Shown: positions 9,218 through 17,253 of the stretch, one piece after another
How the letters are laid out: every line of letters begins with the position of its first letter
How positions within the stretch are numbered: position 1 is the first letter of the stretch
Assembly (NCBI GenBank): GCA_016709575.1
Contig: JADJMM010000009.1
Span: 237,667 to 301,666, forward strand
Length of the DNA: 64,000 bases
Reading direction: 5' to 3'
Origin: Sphingobacteriaceae bacterium
GTDB lineage: Bacteria; Bacteroidota; Bacteroidia; B-17B0; Aurantibacillaceae
Notes under the pieces: generated by a model
What the model was told of the DNA's origin: nothing
Databases searched by the model: none
What the model saw: only the letters and a program-made list of their open reading frames with translations
Translations under genes and position numbers: made by a program

Positions 9218-10508
9218 TGAATTATTCTCAAACGCTTGACTATCTGTTTTCGCGTTTGCCAATGTATCAACGCGTTGGTGCAGCTGCTTATAAAGCAGAT
9301 TTAAAAAACACCATTAAGATTTGTCAGGCCCTTGGCAATCCTCAAAATAAATTACAATGCATTCATGTTGCTGGAACAAATGGTAAAGGTTCTACTTCTC
9401 ACATGATTGCTGCTGTGTTACAAAAAGCTGGCTACAAAGTTGGATTGTATACATCGCCACATTTATTAGATTTTAGAGAGCGTATAAAAATTAATGGCAA
9501 GATGATTGCCAAAGAATATATTGTTGATTTTGTTGACCAGCACAAAACTAAATTCGAAGAAATTGAGCCTTCGTTTTTCGAATGGACAGTTGGATTAGCT
9601 TTTGATTACTTTGCCAATAAGGAAGTAGACGTTGCCGTAATAGAAGTTGGTTTGGGTGGGAGATTAGATTCAACCAATGTAATTAATCCTGTGGTGAGTG
9701 TGATTACGAATATAGGAACGGACCACATGAATTTATTAGGTGACACTTTGCAAAAAATTGCTGCTGAAAAAGCGGGAATTATAAAAGCGCGTAAGCCTGT
9801 TGTGGTTTCCCAATATCAAACAGAGCTGGTTAGCATATTTTCTGATAAAGCAAAAGAATTAAAAGCGCCTATTCAATTTGCAAGTAAAGAGTTTAAAGTG
9901 ATTGAAAGTAAAAAGAGGGATAGTTTTTGATGGTTAAGATTCTTGATAAAAAAACAAATATTACTACCGACTACCAATTAGATTTAACAGGAACCTATCA
10001 GGTAAAAAATTTAATAGGTGTTATAGCCGCCTTAAAGTTAATTACTGAGAATGGATTTATTATTAATGAGAATGATATTCAAAAAGGCTTAAGTAATGTA
10101 ATTAAGCTAACTGGTTTATTAGGCCGCTGGCAAACTATAAGTGAAAAACCATTAGTAATTTGTGATACAGGACATAATGAAGATGGTATTAAAGAAGTGT
10201 TGCATAATTTAAGTTTGTATTCTTATAAGCAATTGCACTTTGTTCTGGGAGTTGTAAATGATAAAGACATTTCTTCCATCTTAAAATTATTACCAAAAGA
10301 AGCGGTTTATTATTTCACGAAAGCTTCTGTCCCACGCGCTTTACCTGAAAGCGAATTAAAATTGAAAGCAGAAGAATTTGAGTTAAATGGAAATGCATTT
10401 GCTACAGTAAAAGATGCATTAAACGCAGCAAAGGAAAAATCTAAAGCAAATGATTTAATTTTTGTTGGAGGAAGTACTTTTGTGGTGGCGGATGTTTTGG
10501 CTATTTAG
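9217..10508 (+). CDS. folC: Bifunctional folylpolyglutamate / dihydrofolate synthase (frameshifted)
   Basis: FolC adds glutamate to dihydropteroate and to folates, using ATP, in the cytoplasm. The N-terminal Mur-ligase-like domain shows the P-loop GTNGKGST at residues 53-60, the SPHLLDFRERI signature and GLGGRLDSTN. The first frame stops at 9930. The second, open from about 9927, carries the C-terminal domain (GRWQTISEKPLVICDTGHNEDG; GVVNDKDI). One missing T in the T run near 9926 joins them into about 430 residues, the normal FolC length, so the break is probably a sequencing error. The start overlaps the TonB-like stop. Confidence 0.92.
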
Positions 10509-10635
10509 TTTTAAAGTCAAATTCGGAGACTTTGCTAGAACTGTTCCAACTTTAGCAAAATCGTTATTTAACCGTTTTTATAATCATTTTCCCAATATTA
10601 TTATAGGAATGAAGGTTACTGTAAAATATAATAAC

Positions 10636-11116
10636 TTATTTAAAGTGAATTTCATATTTAATATTTTGATATTCTGTAATAATTCTAAACTCAGATTTTG
10701 TCAGCATATCTATTTTCCATTTTAAGCCTTTCTGCATAAAAATATTTCTTTGGTTAGGGTAAACAGGATTAACATAAGCCCCTGTATGGTATAATCAGAA
10801 ATGCCCCAAGAGAAAGAAATTCCTTTTTATTCCGTGAAAAATCCCAACCCCAGCTAAAATTTTGACACCCAAGGGCTGCTAAATTTCCCTAAACCATCAA
10901 TATTTAAGCCTAATTCTTTCCAAGCAGTCAAAAACGAAGCCTTCGTCGAATCTATATCGTTAACGGAATAATAAACTAATTTCACACATCATCATTAATA
11001 CGTGAAATTGCAACCTTAGGCTGTTTAAACCAAAGATTGTTTTTGGGTATTTTTTACAAGTACTCAAAAAGAAAAGAATAACTGAATGAAAAAATATTTA
11101 ATAAAATTTTCTGCAA
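10636..11116 (-). pseudogene. Shattered lipoprotein-like gene
   Basis: This stretch looks empty, but reading the minus strand across frames gives a coherent protein. It has a hydrophobic signal (from a TTG at 11116) ending in a lipobox-like LSTC, then segments such as PKNNLWFKQPKVAISRINDD, VYYSVNDIDSTKASFLTAWK and TGAYVNPVYPNQRNIFMQKG, and a stop at 10636. At least four frame changes in about 480 bases are needed, a density higher than in the surrounding genes, so true decay is possible as well as assembly error. It begins 12 bases after the stop of the next minus-strand gene, as in an operon. I do not recognise the family. Confidence 0.55.
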
Positions 11117-11127
11117 GGTGTAAATTT

Positions 11128-11928
11128 TTATTTAGTTTTCGATGCAGCAAGCGCCAAATTAACCCTCTCAGTAATTATCTGAGCAATTTTAGAAAAGTAA
11201 GTGTTCACAATTTTTTTAGGATCATTTAAAGCAACAGGAAATTGAGTTTCTGCAATGCCTGAATTTATTTCTTTGGCATCAAAAGTGTAAACTGTATAAT
11301 GCACCACTAATTTCCGGAAGCCATCTGTAGTAGTTGTTGCATCGGCAGGGCCACCACTGTTCGAGGATTTAATATCTAATTGATTAATGAATACAAAAAT
11401 ATCGCTTTTGTATGTTTTGTATAAATGAGGAACAAGCCCGGGTGTATTAATTTTAGCATTCATGAATCGCTGGTCGGTATTGGATTCATCAACTATTTGT
11501 CCGTTCTTAATTTTATTTTCGTCTTTTTCTTTTACCGGTGGTTTGTAATTTTTTTGATCCGGAACTTTCATGTATTCCAAAACTAAATGCTGATAAATTT
11601 CCGCCAAATCTTTTTTTGTTTTAACGGTATCATCCATTAAATCTATTACCTGATGTTGCGACTTTAATGATTTATATAATTGTTCATTAATACCATCGCG
11701 GAAAACAGCTTTAATTTGTTTGCTGTTAAGTTTACTTTCTTTGTTCAAGGCATAATCAATCTCGCTCATGTATAAGCGTGGCTCAAAAGGAATGAGCATG
11801 ATTTTGTGTTTACCCGGAGCAGGAGCTTTTTCGCCGCCCTTATTTATAGTTGTGTGTTGTGCATTCAATGCAAGAATGCAGAATAGAAAAATGAAAGATA
11901 AATAAAACCTATGCTGTTTTTCTCCCAT
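11128..11928 (-). CDS. Conserved periplasmic protein of unknown function
   Basis: A 266-residue protein with a clear signal peptide (hydrophobic residues about 8-22, cleavage near LNAQ). The mature part is soluble and mixed alpha/beta. Around residues 42-56 the string KIMLIPFEPRLYMSE resembles the start of a family of Bacteroidota secreted proteins related to lipoprotein assembly. A Lys/Glu-rich low-complexity loop lies at about 125-155. No catalytic motif is visible. It lies downstream of rseP on the same strand (33 bases apart), which suggests an envelope role by context only. Confidence 0.75.
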   Translation of the reverse strand: MGEKQHRFYLSFIFLFCILALNAQHTTINKGGEKAPAPGKHKIMLIPFEPRLYMSEIDYALNKESKLNSKQIKAVFRDGINEQLYKSLKSQHQVIDLMDDTVKTKKDLAEIYQHLVLEYMKVPDQKNYKPPVKEKDENKIKNGQIVDESNTDQRFMNAKINTPGLVPHLYKTYKSDIFVFINQLDIKSSNSGGPADATTTTDGFRKLVVHYTVYTFDAKEINSGIAETQFPVALNDPKKIVNTYFSKIAQIITERVNLALAASKTK

Positions 11929-11960
11929 TTGAAGTATAACGCTAAATAATTAAATAGTTA

Positions 11961-13285
11961 CTAATCGCGCAGCCAATCGGTATTGGCATACACCATCAAT
12001 GCTAAAATAAATACTAAGCCAACATAATTAGCATAGTACAATACTTTTTCAGGTACTTTGCGTCGACTCACAATCTCAATCAATAAAAATAAAATGTAGC
12101 CACCATCTAACATTGGTATTGGTAAAAAGTTCATGAAAGCTAATACTAAAGAAAGGAATCCTGTGAACATCCAGAATGCGTGCCAGTCCCATTCTTCATT
12201 CATGTTTTTGTACATGCTGTAAAAACCACCGACTTGTTTGTGTGCATCTTTTACAGTGAAAATGACTACTAATTGTTTCGCTTGCATCACTAAGTTTTCT
12301 GCGCCAAAACTTAAACCTTCTTTTAGAGATTCAAAAAATCCGTATTTAAAATCTTCATGCGGCTCGTATTTTCCACGAAGCGCATAAAATCCTAAACTAC
12401 CTTCAGAAGTAACTTTTGATTTTAATTTTACAGTATCAATACCACGAATGGCAGCGAGTTCAACTTCTTTTTCTTTGTGACGTGCTAATTCTGCTCTGAA
12501 CTCATGATAAAATGGGGTTGGCTTTCCGTTGATAGAAACGATGATATCACCTTTTTTAATCCTGCAGCTTCTGCATAAGAAGTTTTAGTTACTTCCCCAA
12601 CTTCGGTAGGCATACGTACACCAATGAAATCACCTTTCTTTAAATTACGTAAAATTGTACTTACGTTATCAGCACTAACTGGAATTGTAATTTTTTCTCC
12701 GGCACGACTAACCTCCATGCTCGTGGCTTTGTTCATGACAATTTCAATTTCAACACGATTTAAATTTGTAATCGGATTACCATCTACTGATACAACAGCG
12801 TCACCATCTCTTAATCCCATGCTTAAAGCAGTAGAATCGCAAGCGATACCATAAGTTAATTTATCTACGGGTACGGTAGATTTTCCCCAGAAGAAAAACA
12901 CCATCCAGTAAATAAAAATTCCTAAAATTAAATTCACTAAAATTCCGCCCATCATAATCAACAAACGTTGCCAAGCTGGTTTGGCTCTGAATTCCCATTC
13001 TTCCGGTTCTTTTTCTAAAGTGGCTTTATCCATTTGTTCATCTACCATTCCGGCAATTTGAACATAACCGCCAAAGGGGAACCAGCCTAAACCATAAACG
13101 GTATCGCCGATTTTCTTTTTGAATAAAGAGAAGTTTAATAATCCCGCAAATGGAAATAAGAAATCGAAAAACAAATAAAATTTCTCAACGCGGCATTTGA
13201 ATTTTTTCGCAAAAAAGAAATGACCGAATTCGTGAAGGGTAATTAGTATAGTTAAGCTTAAAAATAATTGTGCAAATTTGATCAT
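11961..13285 (-). CDS. rseP: RIP metalloprotease RseP (frameshifted)
   Basis: A site-2 protease embedded in the inner membrane that cleaves anti-sigma factors and leftover signal peptides. HEFGH (residues 18-22) supplies two zinc ligands, and the third lies in the C-terminal MLDGG motif (the usual M-x-LDGG/LDGS). A PDZ region sits between. The first frame stops at 12485. A missing A near 12557 moves the text into the second frame, which is open without interruption down to the stop at 11961 (GDIIVSINGKPTPFYHEF onward). The repaired length is about 440 residues, normal for Bacteroidota. It is followed downstream by a periplasmic gene and preceded by dxr, a common dxr-rseP order. Confidence 0.93.
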
Positions 13286-13300
13286 GAGGTAGTGTGGATT

Positions 13301-14455
13301 TTAAATAAGAGTAGAGGCTAATTTTCTGGTTTCTTTATCGCATTCAATGTATTGTTCGTAGTTTGGTTTTTCGATGAACGGCATTTTACTTAAACATGTT
13401 TCGATAACCGAACTCATTTCTAAAAATTTAATTTTATCCGCTAAAAAGAACTGACTGCAATTTCGTTAGCGGCGTTTAAAACGCAAGGGCATATTGCCGC
13501 CTTTTTTCAAGGCTTCAAACGCCAGAGCTAAGTTAACAAAAGTTTCCGTGTCAGCCTTCTCGAAGGTCAGCTCAGGATAGTTAAAAAAATCAAAACGTTT
13601 AAAGTTGTTTTTTACCCTTTGGGGATAAGAAAATGCGTATTGTATTGGGAGCTTCATATCAGGCAAACCCATTTGCGCTTTCATACTACCGTCTTCAAAC
13701 TGAACAATACTGTGAACAATACTTTGAGGGTGAACAATCACATCAATTTGTTTAGGAGATAAATTAAACAACCATTTGGCTTCAATCACCTCCAAACCTT
13801 TATTCATTAAGCTGGCCGAATCAACGGTAATTTTTGCGCCCATGCTCCAATTCGGATGTTTGAGTGCTTGCTCGCGGGTTACTTTTTCTAAATCTGATTT
13901 TGTTTTTCCTCTGAAGGGACCGCCCGATGCAGTAAGATAAATTTTTTCAATTTTATTATCCCACTCACCTGCTAAACATTGAAAAATAGCTGAGTGTTCT
14001 GAATCTACAGGATAAATATTCACACTATTTTCCATTGCTAAACGGGTTACTAAATCACCCGCAACAACCAAAGTTTCTTTATTAGCAAGGGCAATATTTT
14101 TTTTATGTTTGATAGCGTTTATTGTAGAAGCTAATCCCGCATAACCAACAATACAAGCTAAAACAATATCGATTGTTTCCATTTCAACAATTTGTTCGAT
14201 AGCTTTTTCTCCTGCGTAAACTTTTATGTCTTCTTTAAATAAAATGTCTTTTACTTGTTGGTATTTCGATTCATCACCAATCACAACGGCATTCGGTTTA
14301 AATTCTAAAGCTTGTTTTATTAATAAATCAGCATTGGAATTAGCCACTAAAACTTCTACTGAAAAATGTGCGGGATTTCCTTTTATTACTTCCAGAGCTT
14401 GAGTACCAATACTTCCGGTACTCCCAATAATGGCTATTTTTTTGATTTCTGACAT
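13301..14455 (-). CDS. dxr: 1-deoxy-D-xylulose-5-phosphate reductoisomerase (two compensating frameshifts)
   Basis: Dxr (IspC) makes 2-C-methyl-erythritol 4-phosphate, the first committed step of the MEP isoprenoid pathway, using NADPH. The nucleotide-binding GSTGSIG is at residues 11-17. Substrate/metal motifs include VDSEHSAIFQ, TASGGPFR and HPNWSMGAKITVDSASLMNKGLE. The frame stops early at 13466, but one extra C near 13482 and one missing T near 13447 restore the usual end (MPCVLNAANEIAVSSFL ... PNYEQYIECD) with a stop at 13301, giving 384 residues, the family length. Two compensating indels in an essential gene argue for sequence error. It lies upstream of rseP on the same strand, 15 bases apart. 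Confidence 0.94.
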
Positions 14456-14621
14456 CCTTTTTAGGGACTACAAAACTGCCAATAATTTTCCGATTTTCCT
14501 TGTAAATCCCCTGTATACAAGGGGCTAATCGTGATATTCCCCAATAAAGACCCAAAAAAGCTCCGTTTTTATATAAAAATTTCGTAAATTTGCCTTCCCT
14601 TACAATGTAAGGCATTAGGCT

Positions 14622-14702
14622 GCGGGTGTGGCGTAATGGCAGCCGCACCAGACTTAGGATCTGGCGCTGAAAGGCGTGGGGGTTCGAGTCCCTTCACCCG
14701 CA
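14622..14702 (+). tRNA. tRNA-Leu (anticodon UAG)
   Basis: The acceptor stem GCGGGTG pairs with CACCCGC. The D arm is followed by the anticodon stem CCAGA/TCTGG around the loop CTTAGGA, with TAG at the centre. A long variable arm (CGCTGAAAGGCG) is typical of leucine tRNA, and the T arm has GGTTCGAGTCC. CCA is not encoded. A terminator hairpin follows within 10 bases. Confidence 0.95.
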
Positions 14703-14710
14703 CAAAAAAG

Positions 14711-14742
14711 AAAACCTTCTGTTAATAGCGGAAGGTTTTTTT
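14711..14742 (+). terminator. Terminator of tRNA-Leu
   Basis: An AAAACCTTC / GAAGGTTTT stem with an 11-base loop is followed by a T run ending at 14742. Confidence 0.85.
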
Positions 14743-14766
14743 ATTGGAATAAGGACGAGAAGTTTA

Positions 14767-14783
14767 TGCTGAGCTTGTCGAAG
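14767..14783. repeat. REP-like element (CTGAGCTTGTCGAAG)
   Basis: TGCTGAGCTTGTCGAAG is a short imperfect palindrome of a kind widespread in Bacteroidota. Relatives lie at 63090-63111 (TCATCCTGAGCTTGCCGAAG) and, less closely, 38064-38087. It sits two bases before the duplicated tRNA end. Confidence 0.75.
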
Positions 14784-14809
14784 TAAGTCCCTTCACCCGC
14801 ACAAAAAAA

Positions 14810-14837
14810 AGCATCAACTTATGGTTGATGCTTTTTT
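14810..14837. terminator. Bidirectional terminator
   Basis: The stem AGCATCAAC / GTTGATGCT with a TTATG loop has an A run before and a T run after. It lies between the plus-strand tRNA region and the 3' end of the minus-strand T9SS gene, so it can serve both. Confidence 0.85.
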
Positions 14838-14856
14838 GTTTTAAGGAATTTGAATT

Positions 14857-16844
14857 TTATTTTACGATTACTATTTTTTTAGCAGCTCTTGTGTTTCCAT
14901 CGCTTACTACCATGAAGTAAGTTCCGTTATCAAGGTGAGTTAAATAATGCCATAAGATGGGTTCGGGTATAAGATAAACTCTGCTTTCGAATTAAGTTCT
15001 TGTACCGAAACCAAGGCTTCGCTTTTTAAAGTTAATTTGTCTTGTGTGCAATTTAAAACTGTTCTTAAATTTTTATTAATACTGTATTCCGACACGTAAG
15101 CAACAATGTACATGTTCTCAGGCGTGTATCTGAATTGTCCCGGAGGTGCCACCGGCACTGTATAGGAATAAGCTTTTGTAAATGTTTGTCCTTGTGTTCC
15201 ACCTGTACTTGGAATAACGCCCGCAACACCAAAAGCACCATCAAGAGACGCGTCTAAAACATTTTGATGTTTGTATTGATGAGCATTTAATAAATACCCG
15301 TCTTGCGCCGATAAATAATAACCTTGTTGGAAGTAGGGCGAGAATGGAATGTTGTACATAAAACTTAATTGATTCCAGCCATTATAACTAGTATCCATAA
15401 TTGGTCCGTATACATTATTCTCAGTAATGAAAGCATTCATTCTGTAATCTCCTTTTACTTCACCAACAAAACTCGCGCTAACGGTAAAATTTAAAATACG
15501 TGTAATGGAATCATAATTTTTATTGATACTTACACTTACAGGAACAACTACTGCTTTACGTTGATTGATACGTGTAGCATAAGAAGCCCGCTCAACAGGA
15601 ACAGAAGCAATATCATTAAAGTAAGTTCTGTCGACCATTGCAGTGGTTGTTTTTTTACGATAGGTTGTAATTAAGTTTCCAATACTTGATGTACTTAATG
15701 AATCTAAATCATGATGATTAACAGCAATAACCGAACTGCTGGTTAAAGCTTTTAATTTTTCTTGTCCATCCGGACTATAGCCATCGTAAGCACTTAAAAA
15801 TTGTTCTACTAAAGTATTTTTTATCGGTGCAGAAGTGACAATACAGATATAAGAATTTATGGTGTCGTTATTTACGTTTTGATCTGAAACGCCATTTACA
15901 CTGTTTACCCAAATTTTTAATTTATAGTAACCGGGAGTTGCAATATTATACGGAATACTAAATGTAAAATCACTTGCCGCATATGGTGTTAATACTGGTG
16001 AAACGATGAACGATTGGGTTTGATTGCTTGTGCTTGCTATTTGATAATTCAAATTTAGTGCAGTTATATTAGTGTTGCCACGATTGGTAACGGTACAAAA
16101 AATGGCGCCATTTGTGTTAGGGGTATTGTATTTATAAAACAGCGGACTGTTACCTAAACCGGCATCAATAGCATTTGAAATATTTTCTACAACCACATCA
16201 TCAATCCATAACTGAAACATGTTTTTAGAAATATTTTTGAAAGCAATTCTTACGTTTTGTCCGTTATAAGCGGCAAGCGATAATCCATGTTTTGTCCACA
16301 CACTTTTTTCGCCTTGTCCCGGAGTATTTCCATCGGCTAAGTAAAATATGCGGTTCGCTAAAGTAAAATCGGCTGAGGTTAAAGTGCCTGTAGTATTTGT
16401 TGTAACATAAACTTCGTAGCCTTCCGGAAAATTTATATCGGGCGACATGGCATTCCAAGATAAAACAGAATTTAGGGTAATAGAATTAATAACAGGTGTA
16501 ACGATAAATCGACTAGCGGCAGCTGTTGTGTCTAACCAAGAAGTGGAAACTAAAAATGTATCGGCTTCAATACTGTTATAACCAACAGCCCATCCTGTAG
16601 TTTTTAAAGCCGTAACATTAAAGGGTTGATTAGGCGCATTAATTGATTTAACATTATTTTTAAAGCTATCGTTAATTAAATTATAACCAGCAGATGCGGT
16701 AGTGTAGGTGGTTGTAATTGTTTTACTCCCAAAAACCTGTATATCGTTTTGTAAAGTTAAATTACCGTAACTGTCGCTAAATATAACTTGGCTTTTCGCG
16801 CCAACAAAAATCAAACTTAATATGCCAACAAAAATTCTTTTCAT
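14857..16844 (-). CDS. T9SS-sorted protein with cleaved-adhesin and Omp28-like domains (frameshifted tail)
   Basis: A secreted protein starting with a signal peptide (residues 1-18, cleavage near AKS). Residues about 40-225 look like a choice-of-anchor J / cleaved adhesin domain (SWLDTTAAASRF, ending LWIDDVVVEN). About 230-340 is an Ig-like or CARDB-like segment, and about 342-600 resembles Omp28 (NTLVEQFLSAYDGYSPDG), but the usual thioredoxin-like CxxC of Omp28 is absent. The frame stops at 14940 right after the YPNPS of the sorting domain. A missing T near 14949 restores the end (DNGTYFMVVSDGNTRAAKKI) with a stop at 14857. Even then the middle strands of the sorting domain are missing. It heads a run of minus-strand genes with the cupin gene 5 bases upstream. 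Confidence 0.82.
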
Positions 16845-16849
16845 AGTTC

Positions 16850-17248
16850 CTATTCAATAAATACTCTGTCTTTTCCGTCAAATTTTGGCGCTTGTATACT
16901 TAATACTTTTAAGGGTACATCGCCTGTTGAAATTACTGCGTGAGTTGTGTTTTTGGGAATGAAAACAACATCTCCTTTTTTTATCTCAAAACCTTTATTA
17001 CCTAAAGTCATTTGCCCTTTTCCTTCTAAAACCACCACGTGTTCGGAGTGCTGAAGGTGTTTATGCAGTTTAACTTCTTTTTTAATTACAATTACAAAAC
17101 TACTGGCTAAACTGTCGCCAAAAAGCGCCTTGTTATAAATATTATCGCTAACGGTCTTTACACCTATGCTATCCGTATTAATATGTTGTGCTTTAAAGTT
17201 GAAAGTACAACCAAATACAATTAATACTATTAGCGATAATCTAAACAA
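16850..17248 (-). CDS. Secreted cupin-domain protein
   Basis: A 132-residue protein with an N-terminal signal (about residues 1-20, cleavage near FKAQ) and one small cupin barrel (about 50-125). The metal-site motif is recognisable: HKHLQHSEHVVVLEGKGQ supplies two or three His and a Glu, and the second motif ends in PKNTTHAVI. Periplasmic cupins of this size have varied or unknown activities, so no substrate is claimed. It lies between the T9SS protein (5 bases) and the TPR membrane protein (5 bases), suggesting one transcript. Confidence 0.82.
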   Translation of the reverse strand: MFRLSLIVLIVFGCTFNFKAQHINTDSIGVKTVSDNIYNKALFGDSLASSFVIVIKKEVKLHKHLQHSEHVVVLEGKGQMTLGNKGFEIKKGDVVFIPKNTTHAVISTGDVPLKVLSIQAPKFDGKDRVFIE

Positions 17249-17253
17249 GCCAA

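Larger units (their letters stand above)
14687..14808. repeat. Direct repeat of the tRNA-Leu 3' end flanking a 76-bp spacer
   Basis: The 23 bases starting AGTCCCTTCACCCGCAC at 14687-14709 (T arm, acceptor strand and following A run) recur exactly at 14786-14808. The spacer contains the tRNA terminator and a REP-like element that abuts the second copy. The second copy lacks the rest of the tRNA, so it is not a gene. Confidence 0.9.

Noticed and set aside
10462..10725. An 87-residue plus-strand ORF after folC
   Set aside because: It begins inside folC, has no family pattern, and the real coding signal here is a broken minus-strand gene.
14786..14808. A second tRNA gene
   Set aside because: Only the last 17 or so bases of the tRNA plus the A run are repeated; there is no D or anticodon arm.
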